NCBI RefSeq assembly: GCF_000208865.1
Contig: NC_018396.1
Span: 5,078,514 to 5,142,513 of the forward strand
From: Neospora caninum Liverpool
Taxonomy: Eukaryota > Apicomplexa > Conoidasida > Eucoccidiorida > Sarcocystidae
Direction: 5' to 3'
Length of the DNA: 64,000 nucleotides
The notes under the pieces are model-generated. The model made no database searches. It saw only the letters and a list, made by a program, of their open reading frames with translations, and was not told the origin of the DNA. Of the stretch, positions 12,801 to 24,736 are shown piece after piece (position 1 is the first letter of the stretch; the number at the start of each line of letters is the position of its first letter). Both the position numbers and the translations under genes were made by a program.

Positions 12801-14354
12801 GTCAAGTGAGAAACGCGCCTGGACGCTCTTTCCAAAGTGCCTGGTCACATACTTTCTCACACATGCAAATGCACATATGTAGATATACATGCGTAGGGAT
12901 ACGTGAATATCTGCATCTCTGTGTAAATATACATGGGTCTAAATATGTATATAATATAGAGGTGTGAGAGATGTGAGGAAAGTGAGAGGCTGAAAAAGGT
13001 GTTTTTTCTTGCCTTAGGCTCGAGAGACTGAAAAGCGTGTGGTTCCGAGCAGGTTTGTGTGCGAAAACGCCAGCGCGACGGGATCGCCAGCTACGTTGTT
13101 TCGAAGTTTCTTCTCTTTTGTCAGCCTCCACGCGTCTTCCTTCTGACCTGCGTTTTGCTTCTTGCGTCCTCTCCCGGTCCTTTCCGCTCTTGCCACCTCT
13201 CTTTCTCCAGCATCTCTCGCAGTCCCCTCTCCCGCTCTCTCATCTCCTTTCCTCGCTCTCTGCCGCCTTTGTGTCAGGTGCCTGTTGTTCGAAGCGGGCG
13301 GCGACGAGAGTCGCTTGCCTCCCGTCCTCCTCGACGTGGTTGTGCGTGACGTCCAGCTCCTGTGCGTGGATGAACAAGTTCGCAGGCGATTCAAGTGCTT
13401 CGCGCATCTGCCGCAGATGGCCCAAGTCTCGTTCGTCGACGTCGACTTGCGTGAGGAAGATACCGTCTCGCAAAAACGACTCGCGGCCGGCAAAACCCCG
13501 TTTTTCCAACTGGACACGTGAAGCGCCGCTGCACGCAGAAACTGTCGCCTCTCGCTCCCCACACGCGCTCAGGCTACTCTCTCGCCCAGTCCTGCCTCAA
13601 AAAAGGACCGACGCACTCACCACCGTCTGGCAACACACACATGTGCACCCGTCTCAAACGTCAAGAGAGACACTTGTGGAAATATGTAGAAATAAAGATA
13701 CAGATATATGTATATATATAGACGTATCGATGGATAGATATACGGGCGTATTACCAAACAGGGCTAGATATAACAAGGTGTATATGTATGTTTGTAGTTG
13801 TATGTTCAGGTGTGTGTCTAGGCGTGGATGCGCTTGCACAAATGATGTTTTGTATTTTTGTGTGCATGCACGTGCAGTGCACATGAGTTGCGTGAAATAA
13901 GCGACGGCGCCTTTTTTTTCCAGCTGTGCAGCTGTCTGAGTCCTCGGTCCTTTGCGTTTTCAGGGTCTGTGATTTCTCCGGAAACGGCGCGCGTATTCAA
14001 GGTAGACTTGGAAAGGAGCGCGGCGCGTTTTGCAGAGTCGGCGCTCTTCTCTCCCTCGCAGCGGCAGCTGCGCCCATCTTTCCCTTTTTTCCTGCCGACT
14101 TCAGCGCACGTGCTTCGTTTCCCGCGTGCCCGCTTCTCTCTCTCTCTTCGCTTCCCACATCTCCCGTCCTCATCACGACTTGGGAAGCCACGCGACTCGG
14201 CACCCAACTAGGCGAAGGGCGCATCTCTCCTCGCGCCTTCTGTCTTTGTATCTCCCTGTTTACATCTAGGTTTGCATCTTCATTCCAATAGACACGCAGA
14301 TCTGTCGACTTCTCTAAGACTAATCTGACCTACATACATATGTGCCTCTCTCCG

Positions 14355-14386
<32 letters not shown>

Positions 14387-15209
14387 GTGCGTATTTCTGC
14401 ATGTATATGCCTGTCTCAACATCGCCGTGTGTGTCTACCTTTCACCCCTTCTCTTTACCTGTGTATTCTTCGGTATAGTTCTGCCTAGATGTCTTTCTCT
14501 CGCTACGCCGACTTCTCGGTTGCTGTCCGCCGGTGCATTTCCAGTGTCTCTACACCAGCCCGCTCTTGTCCTTTTTTCGCAGGAGGAGTTCCGTCGACGC
14601 GCAGCCAATCGGCGCGAACGGCTTCGCCAAGAAGAGCGCGAAGCTGTAGCTGCCGCGTCTTCTGTGGCGTCTGCCTCTTCTCTCTCCTCTCGCGTGCGCT
14701 TCGTCCCGCGAGAGCCTTTGCACCCTCCGACAGACTGCAGCCCGCAAACGTTTCCTTCGCTACCCGGTCGCGACTCTTCGCTCGTCTCTGCGGGAAGCGC
14801 GGGCGCAGCTTCTCGAGAGGACTCCTCTTTCTCCTTCGCGGCGGTGGTGAAGCGGCAGGAGGAGCAGCAGAAGCGAGCGCTCGAGAGAAAGCGACAAGAA
14901 ATCCAGTTCCCGTCGCTCGGCGCTGCACTGCCGCCGAACGCAGGCGCCGTTCAAGACCAGTCTGTGGCCAGAGGATGGACGCAGCTGAAACCAGGCTCGA
15001 CAAGCGCTCCTGTGCGCACGAAGACCACGGCGTGGGGCGGCGGGAGGCACGTGCCAGGTCGCAAGGAAACGGAGGCAACGGTGGAAGAGGCCTACTTACC
15101 GCGCCCGGGGGGATGCAGTCTCGGGGAGATTCTCTTGCAGGCGAAAACGAAGAAAAAAAGAGAAAAGAAAGCAAAGGACGGCAAAACGCAGGACGGGAAA
15201 GACAACTGA
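6868..15209 (+). CDS. RNF10: RNF10-type RING E3 ubiquitin ligase (11 exons)
   Basis: Model exons: 6868-7837, 8164-8283, 8687-8844, 9522-10482, 10604-10675, 11119-11195, 11476-11646, 12351-12805, 13278-13450, 13964-14001 and 14583-15209. All phases agree, giving about 1273 residues. After a repeat-rich N-terminus comes an RNF10 signature (FVLANCRVIV, then NPDALV), then a C3HC4 RING at residues 343-400: C343/C346, C361, H363, C366/C369 and C397/C400, completed by CGHIFC across intron 2. A second RNF10 block reads FYFYQAADGQLCFLHPFFVK, followed by a conserved HLP segment and a basic Arg/Glu helix. The C-terminus has Lys-rich tails. Animal RNF10 ubiquitinates 40S proteins uS3 and uS5 on stalled initiating ribosomes; the same role here is inference. 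It is longer than animal RNF10 (about 810 aa) because of low-complexity insertions in exons 1 and 4. Exons 6 and 7 (11119-11646) are the least certain. Confidence 0.85.
7010..7520 (+). repeat. 42-bp coding minisatellite in RNF10 exon 1
   Basis: About twelve imperfect copies of a 42-bp unit encode the 14-residue repeat SASGPCSASSASAS. Variants differ mainly at GCCTCA, GTCTGC or CCGTCTGC positions. The period is a multiple of three, so another plus-strand frame also stays open through the array without being the gene frame. Confidence 0.9.
12044..12128. other. AT-rich insertion flanked by 13-bp direct repeats (RNF10 intron 7)
   Basis: The sequence AATAGCAGAGAAG occurs at 12031-12043 and again at 12129-12141. 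It brackets an 85-bp, strongly AT-rich segment unlike the surrounding GA-rich intron. Within it GTTGTTTTAA occurs twice. The layout looks like an insertion with a duplicated target site. An organellar fragment is one possible source, but the origin is not established. Confidence 0.6.
14355..14378. repeat. (AT)n microsatellite, RNF10 intron 10
   Basis: An uninterrupted AT dinucleotide run of about 24 bp in the last RNF10 intron. Confidence 0.9.
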
Positions 15210-16738
15210 GAGAGAATGGCGGGCGTTGGGAGGTTGTCGGGAAACGCTTGTTCTCTGTTTCGTAAGAGACGCAGGAAGAGCCAGCATCCACCGCGCGTTT
15301 TTGTGGTCTTTTTTGAGCGCGTCAACGCTCGCTTTCTCACCGACGTGTGGCGCCGTTGTGTGGCGGCGGGCTTCGTTGCCTGCGCCGTCGTCCGAGAAAA
15401 ACGAGCACAAACGCTGCTTTTCCTAACTGTCTTTCCCTCTCCGTTTCGGTATTTCTGCAGTTCCTCGCTCCTCTCGGCTTCTCCATTCTCTGCTTCTCTC
15501 CTTTCAGTATTTCTCTCGCCGTTCTCATCTGTACCGGTTGACTGGTATGGATTATCTGTATGTGAAAGTTCCATCACATCAGACGCTTTCCCTCTCTCTC
15601 CTTTCAGGTCTTCCTTCGGAGCTTTTGTCTCTCTTCTTGCTGGTTTTTTTCGTCTCCCACCGTCGTTTCTTCTCCCTCTTGCTTCTCGGCTTTCTGCGGG
15701 TTGTCCCCTCAGCTCCGCTCCCGTCTCCCTGTGCACGGTTATGGCAGGAATAGTTTTCGTCTGTGTGTACCGAGAGAAACTGCCTCCCCTCCACGTTTAA
15801 TTCGTTTCCCGCACTTGCAAACAGGACAGTGTGTGCTTTACTTCGGCTTTGCAACGGCCTACCACGCGCGAGACAGATCTATGCAGAGCGAGAGGAAAGG
15901 AGACAACAGAGGAAGAGAGAGACACTGAAAGGGAAGAAGAAAAGAGGACGGACAGATAGAGGAGGCGCGGACAGGGCAAAAAGAAAGAGCGACAAGAGGT
16001 ACAGGAAGAGCGAGAAGGGACACGAGACAGAGACAGAAGGGAGACAGAAGGGAGACAGAGGGATGCTTTATAGAGAGAGCCATTTGATTACGGTTTTTGA
16101 CAAGTGAACTGACAAAGTCTGAAGTTTAGAAACCTGATGAGACAGCACCGCTCACGTGAGAGACAACGTCTGAAAGAAGGAAAAAACAGTGGACATGCAC
16201 CGAATGAAGCTGCAACGCATCGCTCTCCATTGCCTCCTGTCTACCGACACATACACATATGTATGGAGGAGAATACAGGCTTTATGCGAGTTTCTCTGTT
16301 TTCCTCTTGAAGGAGACCCTGGCTCTCAACCTCGAAGACAGCTACGAGCCTCGAGAGACCACGGAAGACGAGATGGCTACCCATGTGCAAGCACTCTGCT
16401 TGCATGTAAACGTATGCCTATATTTACAGTGTGGATGTATAGATATCTTTGTGGCGATATCTAGGTGTGCACTGAGGAGACGAGATGGCCAAGAATGCGT
16501 CTACGATTGCGCCCAATGAACCTGCAGGCATGTCAGCAAGGCCTCGTCTCCCGTTGAGAAAAACGCGTGTCCGTCGACTGTCCCCCCACACGCAGAAAAA
16601 AGGACAAAAAGATGCATCTACAAACAAAGGTGGACTCGATCTATTTCCTTGTTCCAAAACTTTTGTCCTTCCACTAGAAAAAAATCGCGTCTGAAAAACG
16701 AATTCAAGACGGCGAGGCGCGCGGAAGGTTGCCACTCG
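15210..16738. other. Convergent 3' region between RNF10 and the SF-assemblin-like gene
   Basis: No gene is recognised. Plus-strand composition is pyrimidine-rich up to about 15.8 kb, as in RNF10 introns. It turns sharply purine-rich (GAGAGA runs) from about 15.88 kb, as expected for 3' UTR or intron of the minus-strand neighbour. A possible extra 3' exon of that neighbour could start at 16521 (acceptor CCTGCAG on the minus strand), but this is not certain. Confidence 0.4.
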
Positions 16739-19700
16739 TCAACACCGACGTTTCGACTTTGACGCCTGAGAAGCAAGGAAAACAGGAAAGACTGAACCAA
16801 CCTGAAGCAACGTGAAACAAGACGGAAACAGAGTAGATAAAAGAAGAAAGGAGGTGGAAAGCACTATGGTTGAGAAGTCGAGAAGGCGACGAAAAGGTGT
16901 TTTGAGACGGGGAGCCACACTTTGAGGGTTGTATCTACGGGTCAGGCTGAGAAGCCGAGAGAGCACAGACGCGGCGCTGGGCCAGAGGGGACAGGCTGGC
17001 AACGTTTTCTCGGGACGTCCCCGCTCACATGCGTCCTCGAGGAGTTGCAGAATCTGCTCTTCGACTTGTTCGCGGGTTTCGCGGCTCGCGCGGATGTCGC
17101 CGCGCGCTTGCTGTCGGAGCTCTGCCAGCATCCTGCGGGAAAACGCAAGAATATCGAGGGGCCAAGTCAAACTCGGCGGGAACGAACACACAGACAAAAC
17201 GAGAGAGAGGAAGAGAGACAGAGGAAGAAAGAGAACGAAAAGGAGCGAACGGAAGATACAAAGAGAGGAAGAAATAGAGGAAGAGAACGAGAGACAGGAG
17301 AGAAACTGGAGAAAGCGAGGGAGAGGAAGACAACTCGATAGAAGCAAGGCGAGACCCACCGGAGAGAGAGAAATGCGAAGCGAGGGTGAACAAATGCAGA
17401 AGGCGCGAGGTGTCTAGAACACAAGACAAAAAAGAGTAAGGGGGAAGCGCCAGAGCACAAAGCGCCCGGCGAAGAAAGAAGAGAGGAAGGAAACGTGTGT
17501 GGAAAGAGAGGGCGGAACAAGAGAGCGTGAGAAGAGGGAACTTCCTACGGCACAACAACAAAGAGACTCTTGTTTTCGACGTCTAATACATGGCATGGGG
17601 CGCGCACCTGCTCATCGAAGCCTCGGCGTCGTGACAGATGCGCCGTTCTTGAGAGATCGTTTCCTCGACACCCTGAAACGCTGAAGAACGCGAGAGAAGA
17701 AAAACCACGGAAAGCACTGAGGCGGTGCCGGGGCGATTCTGCCCCAGAAAGGACAGGCTGCATGCACACACTTTCTGTGGGGAGGGATGACTTCGAACTG
17801 CAAATGTGGAAGACGCGGTAGGGCGCAGCCTCCTCTGGGTTCCTCCAAGAGAGCAGCGTGAAAGGCGGGAAAAAGCGAACATGGGACAGACGAGGGGAGA
17901 GACGCAGGGTGTGAACGAAAACAAGAGAAGGCGGCGACGAATTGAGGAGGCGGGTAGAGAAGGCGAAGCGATGAACACGAACCGGTGAAAAGGAGAGTGA
18001 GAAAACAGCGACAAAAAGAGACACACCCTCGTACCTTCTGATAGAAGCCGGCGGAGCGACGATTCCAGAGAGTTCCTGCACACAGGGTCCGCGACCGAGT
18101 CCGAAAACAAGTCGCATGATCAAGTAATCAAAAACAAGAAGCAAATATATGTATATATATATGCATATATCTCGGCGACGGATAAATAGTTAAGCAAGGG
18201 TTTGTACACGTTGACGTTTATCTGTCCACGCAAAGATATGCGTTTTTGCCCAGGAATGGACTTGGCGGTTGGGTGTCTATACACCCGGATACGCTTGAAT
18301 GGATATTCGGCTTGAACGGATATTCGGGTGTACATACATCCAGCCCTCTGGATGAGTGAAAGGGTTCGAGGTCTTAGCACCGCCTTTGTTTTCGACAGGC
18401 GATGAAAAAGAACGGAAAAGGCAGTCGGTCACTGTTTCACGGCCGGTACACGCCAAGAGGTACAGAAAACGAAATGCTTCGGCCGTTTTCTTGACGGGGG
18501 GAAGTCCGCGGCAATATCGTCGAAACTGCGAGGCACCGCCCGCGAAACAGGCACGTTGCCGGCGTAGTCTGGATCGCTGCACGCCCACCTCGAATCTCCA
18601 AGAGCTTGCAGAACCTCTCGACAGCCTTGCACAGATGCTTCAATCTCCTGCACGCCTGCCTCCGCTCCGCGGCGCGCACCTGCCTTCTCTGAGCCAGCGA
18701 GAATGAGAAAGGAGAGAAACAGAGAGAACGAAACGAGAGAGTGAGAACAAGAAACAGAGAAAGCGAGAGAGCTAGTGGAGGGAAAGACGGCTTGTCGATG
18801 TAGAGAGAGAGAGACGCTTGCGCAGAGAGAGACGGATGACGACAGAGGTAGAAATCCAGACGGGGCGATCGCTAACAGGAGGGCAGGATGAAACGGGAAA
18901 ACCCGCGCTTTGTGGGACGCGACGGCATCTCTGGGAAGAGAAACTGCCAAAGGCGTGCTTTGACTCTGTTTACTTATTTTTCAGAGAGGAGACGTAGACA
19001 CCCACTGAACGCGACGCGATTCTCACCACACGCTTTTCTGTGAAGATCTCGCACGCCTTGGAGCATGCAGTCTGCATCGCTCGTGCACTGAGCGGCAAAC
19101 GCCAGCCGAGCCTGAATCCGAAAAAGAAAAAAGTCACCAGCGCGCCGATAAATACAAGCATCTACACATATGAAACAGACACACCAGATGCACGCATATA
19201 TATATATATATACAAGTATATATATATATATATATATATATTTGTATATATATATAGGGAGAGAGGTACATATATAAGCGCATATACCTACATGGGTCTA
19301 TATACATACGCATCTGCATATATACACACTGCATATATACACACGTAGATGTCTGCACATATTACAAATACCTAATGGATAATACACGTGCATGTATACC
19401 CGATCTAAATACGGGCTATCTATCGCTCAAAGACAGCGATAAGCGAGACGGGAAACGCACATGTTTGTTTGCTTGCAGTTCATCCTTGACAAGCCTCTCA
19501 GCCATGCCGGCGTTTCCCAGAAAGCCCGCGACGGGCATGTCCTGGCGTATGCGCAAGGCGTCGATTTGGTCGGCGAGCGAATTTAGCTCCTGCCGTTGCA
19601 GCTGAGTCCGACAAGCAGGGAATCTGGACAGGACGGCGTTCACGCGGTCGGAAGAAAAGACACACAGGAGGCGCGAGGCACAGAAAGAAGCGCGCGGGAC

Positions 19701-21407
19701 ACACGAAGGCGCCGACGGAGACGGGTGAAAGATGCACACGCCTTGAGCGGCACGCGCAACGAGAAGAGTACCTTTGTGCGGGTCTTGAAAGCAAATTTGA
19801 TTTGCGCAGCCTTTTCTTCCACATTCTTCACCCTAACATCGAGAGCTTCGTCGCTCGCGTTGCCTGTCATCGCGTCGCTTGCTTTTCCGACTCGCCCTCG
19901 ACAGCCCGAAGGCAAGGCTGCACGCGAAGAGAGTGAAGACGACTGGCGAGGCGAACGCAGAAAGGAAGAAACAAGGCGGCTCTCTCGCGACTCAGGGCCC
20001 TAAAGAGAGCGAAAAAAGAGGAACATACCTGCGCCAACCGCAAGTGACTAAAACACCTGCGCCGGCATGGAGACACAAGCTACCTCCAAGGTCACGGACG
20101 CATAGAAAGACACATACACATCCATACGTTGTGAGACTCAGACACCGAACCCGACTCGGTTGCCAGGAATCGAAGAACCGGAAACAAAGAGACGTATACA
20201 AGCACACCTGGAGGGCTCGAAGTGGAGATGCGTCGCCTTGATTTCACTCTCTCTCCGCCGCTCTCGCTACCTATATACCTATATATATACATATTGAATC
20301 GGCTGTGTTTCGAAGTGCAGTCACGAGAAACGTGAGAAAGGAGGCGGCACACAGGGTGAGGTCGCCAATCGACTTTTCTCTCCCGAGGAGAGAATCGACA
20401 GCAGAGCCGAAACCGGCAGGGAGGCGCACCTGACGAGTTGCGGACGAAGCAGTCTCCGCCTCTTGGGCTGCTCTGTGTGCACGAGAGTAGAGCTCTCTGA
20501 GGGACGGAACGAGAGGTGGTAGTTTGGGACCAGAAGCGTTCGTCGAGTGAGAAGACGCAGGCGTGCACGTCGAGGCGAGAGACGGCGCCTCTTCGCGTTT
20601 CGTCTCCGTTTCCCGCAACCTCGTCGCTGACGCGCGTGTCCTCGCCGAAGCAGAAGACGAACGAGGCGATAACGCAGGGGCAGAGGGAGGGGCGGAGGGG
20701 GAAGGAGGAGGAGACAGCAGCAAATCTGCGGCCCGCAGCTTGGCCTGGAAACGCCGCACTTTCTTCTCGTACGTCGCCTGCCGCAAAGAGGAAATCTGAG
20801 ACTGCGGGGAGGTTGGTTCCTGCAACAGAGGAGGCTGTCTCCGAGATTTATCGCGTCTCTGAGGCGAAGCAAACGACTTCGAAGACCGAGAGCCTCGCGA
20901 GGATGACGCAGAAGCGGACGGAGAGCGAGAAGACGAGGAAGAAGGGGACGGAGAGGAAAGGCGGCGGGGGACTGCGTTACGTTTCGAAGTTCTCGAGGCG
21001 CGGAGACGTCGCGAGCGGTCTTGAGAAGACGAGGAAGAAGAAGAGGGCGAGAAGTTAGCGAGGCGACGAGAAGTGGAGAAGGAGAGAAGAGACGAGTGCG
21101 AAGTTTTCAGGAGAGAAGACGGAGAGGAGCACGAAGAGGAAGGCTTGAGCGTTTCGCATGGGCTCGACCCCCGCGTCGGGTGTCTCCGTGGCGTCTCAAC
21201 GAGCATTGAGCGATCTCGTAGAGGCGCTCTCGAAACCGAACGCGGCTGGAGACGGGACGAGTCTTGAGGAGACAGACGACCTCGCGAAGAACAACGGAGG
21301 GAAGCAAGGGCAGAACGAAAAGAAGGACTTGGGGATGAAGGAAACGTGGAATGGGATGTGGAATGAAATGCGGAAGAGGGAAGGTGCGATTGGGATGGCC
21401 CAGGCAT
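16739..21407 (-). CDS. Coiled-coil protein resembling SF-assemblin/beta-giardin (multi-exon)
   Basis: Minus-strand exons that fit by phase: 19772-19917, 19461-19601, 19027-19111, 18589-18688, 18035-18075, 17608-17672 and 17132 downward. They encode a continuous Glu/Arg/Ala-rich coiled coil with blocks such as VKNVEEKAAQIKFAFKTRTK, LADQIDALRIRQDMP and MLAELRQQARGDIRASRETR. This recalls SF-assemblins, which form the striated fibre tying the apicomplexan centrosome to daughter buds (family knowledge; assignment inferred). The upstream exon 20430-21407 starts at ATG 21407 and is Ser/Arg-rich; its donor phase (0) does not match exon 19772-19917 (phase 1), so a different donor or a missed small exon is needed. 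Phase is also unresolved between 19461-19601 and 19027-19111. A good donor (GTGAGC) at 17028 suggests the last exon may end there, with the true stop in an unseen exon instead of at 16739. Confidence 0.45.
18271..18354. repeat. Cluster of palindromes and a 17-bp direct repeat in an intron
   Basis: Within one intron lie, in order: the near-palindrome GGGTGTCTATACACCC (18271-18286), two tandem copies of a CTTGAAYGGATATTCGG unit, a second GGGTGTACA half-palindrome, and the perfect small hairpin CATCCAG-CCCT-CTGGATG. TACACCCGGATA and TATTCGGGTGTA can also pair with one mismatch. Confidence 0.8.
19195..19257. repeat. Compound (TA)n microsatellite
   Basis: Three TA runs separated by CAAG and TTG interruptions, inside an intron of the SF-assemblin-like gene. 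Confidence 0.9.
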
Positions 21408-22990
21408 GTCGAGGAGAGGAGGGGGGAGGAGAACAAAAGACAAGAAACGTTGACGAGAAACGTGCGGCAGAAAGTCGAGAGGAATTCACCGGCTTCGGCG
21501 GGGACACGGTGTATATACACCTGAGAAAGAGGCGCGGCGAAAAGGGGAGACGCCTTCCGCACCGTGAAACCCGGAGCATAGTTCTGACAGACGGAAATGT
21601 GGAACGGAGAGCGTTGGAGAGAGAATTGAAGGCGGCCAGGTGCTCTAAAGCCCCAACCCGAGGGAAAACTCCACGCGGAGAGGCGTTCTTGGTTCTTTCG
21701 GGCCGCAAAAATTCTTTGGGAAAACCAGTTTTTTGTTTTGCAGGGTCAGGCGAACGAAGGCGCCGAGGGAGTCGAGCAAGGGGGCGAGAAGAGCCGCGAG
21801 AAGAAACGCACAAAGCACCTCTCTGCGCTATCGCTGCGCTGTCGAGACTTGGCTATTGGAGGAACCTCTTTTCTCGACCGCAAAGAGACGAGGAAGGAGA
21901 AGAAAGAGAGAGGGAGCGCAGAAAAGACCCGTCGAGTGACAAGACGACAGGGAAAAGCGGCGCAGAGCGTGGAGATAGCCAAGACAAAAGACCTATGACG
22001 AGGACAAGACACGAGACCGAAGCGCGAGAGAAAGACGGGAGAAGCGAGAAGAACCGGGAGGGAAGGGGGAAATGCAGGCGGAGCAAGGAGAAAGGCAAGA
22101 AGGTGACTCGGAAAGAAAAGACTGAAAATGTTGTGTGTATCAGCGAGACTGGAAAAAAGTATTGATCTTCACGTGCCGATACTCAGCCGTCGTGGCGCCT
22201 CGCGGGTTAGCGCCTCCTCTCGTCCTGTCGCCTTCCTCTCGATGTTCAACGGAGCAGAAGATTTCGTTTTTCCTCGCAAGAAAGCAGATGCCGTGCGAGT
22301 CTTGAGAGGAGAAAGTCGCGTCACACGTTTGGAGAAGAAGAGCGAGAAAAGTAAAGATTGAGAAGAGAAAATGCGCGCGTAAAGTCGCACAGCACTCGAA
22401 AACTGTCTTCTTCCCCCCTGCAGTGTGTGTACAGACACCGCAAGGCGGGAGCGCGCGGGGGTCGCATCTGCGAAAAAAGAGTCTCAGAAAGAGACGAGGA
22501 AAAGCAGTGACAGACGCCGTTGAGACACTTTGTAAGTGTCCGTTTGAATGGCTGAAACCGACACAAAGGTTCTCCTTTCTGCGAAAATCCCAGAGACAAG
22601 CATTTCGTCGAGGGCGAGGACGAGCGTCGAAAAAGGGACCGACTGCAGAGGGTGAGATTGCAGCGTGCCCCGCGGGTAGACTGACGTGCAAGGCAACTCT
22701 TCTTTCCGGAAACTCTCGCTTTTTTCTCGGGCGTTTCTTTCGTCCAGTCTCCTGCTCTGTGCAATAAGAGGAGAGGGAGAGGTGGGGAACTTTTCTAGAG
22801 AGGAAGGCATTCCGTGACCAGCTGTCCTTGTAAATCGCGACGAGCAGAAAACCCAGTCCGCATATTGGCACATCGCGAACATCTGAACATGTGTCTCAGT
22901 CACCCTTCTGACAAATCAAACCTCCGACAAAGAATTTCACTATTCGCTACACAAACACAAATAGATCCAGATAAGCAAAAACACGTACAT

Positions 22991-23057
22991 TTACATACAT
23001 GAAGACATACATATCTACACAGATGTACATACATACATACATACATACATACATACA

Positions 23058-23088
<31 letters not shown>

Positions 23089-23123
23089 CTACACAGATTT
23101 ACATACATACATACATACATACA
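22991..23123. repeat. (CATA)n tetranucleotide microsatellite
   Basis: Long runs of CATA/TACA units, interrupted by two copies of ATCTACACAGA-type sequence, spanning roughly 130 bp. All reading frames of such a 4-bp repeat stay open, which explains the Met/Tyr/Val-Cys peptide strings seen when it is translated. Confidence 0.9.
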
Positions 23124-23870
23124 ATTACACAAATTGTATAAACATGCACAAAATTATGCACCTGCATGCATTCCTGCGTATACAAACATCGACACAAACA
23201 TAAACCTGCATATATATATGTGTATACTTTTCTACGCAGACACATGCATGCAAGTAAAGATTGATGTATATGTGCGTTTATGCACTGGCACATACACACA
23301 TTCGCAAACATCTCTACACACTGCCATGAAGATACCTTCCTGCGGCTCTCTACATCCAAACATACATGAATAAAGAGATGTGAAAAATCTCGGTGGAGAC
23401 AAGGCAACTTCAGGTTTCTGGCCGCGATCGTAGGCTCCCTGAAGCCTCAAGCAGCAACTTTGCGGCAAAGCTCGGTAGGGGGGACGGAGCAAGCAGAAAC
23501 GCAAGAAAGGAGCAAACCCAAACCGCCCTAAATGAGAGAAAGAATACATGACTCAGATATCGAGAGAAAGAACGCGAGTCTAGGACGAGCGAAAGCAGAG
23601 GCAGGGAAAAGATGCCGGCGAGAAAAAGACAGGGACTGTCTTCCAGGGAGAAGAGCTTTGGCTACGTTAAAAGGGGGCGTGCAAATCTGAAAGAGACGTT
23701 TCAGCAAAGACTGCAAAAATAGTTTCTTTCCTGTTGAGGAGCAACGGGAAAGATTCCCAAGAAGACTGCGAATGCAAAATGTAAAGCAAAGTGCCGGTTA
23801 AAGGAAACTGGAACAAACGGAGGCTACAGGTACACCCCGGTACCAATTCGTTGCATGCGTAAAGCTATCC

Positions 23871-23871
23871 G

Positions 23872-23900
<29 letters not shown>
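23871..23900. repeat. (TA)n microsatellite
   Basis: A pure TA run of about 30 bp in intergenic DNA. Similar runs follow at 23991-24026 and 24266-24296. Confidence 0.9.
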
Positions 23901-23903
<3 letters not shown>

Positions 23904-23987
23904 AGAAACATGTTTTATCTCATCCAATATCGAAGTGCTTATGAATATTTGCATCTTCGACAGATGCGTACGATGTGTGGAGACTGG

Positions 23988-24028
<41 letters not shown>

Positions 24029-24263
24029 GGTGAGTCAGGAAGAAGAGTTGCTTCAAACCAGATGCGAGGAGAGACCCTGAGTCTACGAACTGCTGAAGAA
24101 TCGTGCGCAGAAGCTCTTCCTGCATCTCGGTATTCTTCAGTCCTGCGGCTTTAAAAGGTTTAGAAATGGGCTGCATGCAGTGACGGGCCTCTCTGAAGTG
24201 TCAGCCCATGAACAGTCCCCGTGCCTCTTCAAACAACACAAAACCGAGACAGAGGCATGGGCC

Positions 24264-24294
<31 letters not shown>

Positions 24295-24736
24295 TGTCCA
24301 CGCAATTATAGCTGAGAGATGAGATGTCATCTATGTAAATGTACCCAGGTAAGCAAAGAAGGCAAATCCTCATCTACAACCGTAGATGCACACCAACACA
24401 GCTCCGCAACACACATCTACATGTACGTGTGTATGTATGTCACGGGATGGCGGCCAGTCTAAGCTTCACGGAGGGAGCTGGACAGAGCAACGTTCCTTTT
24501 TCGTACGAACCACAAGCCTTCTTCGGGTCTCCCTTTCGGCGCGACGAGCGGGAAGCCTTCCTATCCAAGGCTCGATGCATGCGCCTTCAGCTATGCCAGG
24601 GGTCTCTTTTCTCTTCAGCGATGCTGGCATGGACGCGGCTTTCTGTCCACGAGAGCCCACCGTGGCGGCGGAGCATTTTCGCCTCGCGTCGTCTTTCAAA
24701 CTCTTTCATGTTTTCTCAGGCGCAAGAGCGGATTCT

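Larger units (their letters stand above)
21408..24736. other. Intergenic region between the SF-assemblin-like and MAGE genes
   Basis: Both flanking genes are read leftward, so this region should hold the promoter/5' leader of the first and the 3' end of the second. From 21.4 to 22.1 kb the plus strand is purine-rich, which fits a minus-strand leader. A GGTGTATATACACC palindrome lies at 21508-21521. A CATA microsatellite array and several (TA)n runs fill 22.9-24.3 kb. A minus-strand open segment at about 24050-24140 looks exon-like (CCGCAG acceptor, Glu/Leu-rich) but has no partner. Confidence 0.5.

Noticed and set aside
21158..22165. 335-codon plus-strand open frame starting with ATG (Glu/Lys/Arg-rich)
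   Set aside because: It lies opposite the Ser/Arg exon and leader of the minus-strand coiled-coil gene in purine-rich DNA, where stop-free Glu/Arg/Lys frames arise by composition. It has no domain and no splice partner.
23025..23132. Long Tyr/Met/Val/Cys open frames on both strands
   Set aside because: They are translations of the CATA microsatellite, which is open in every frame.
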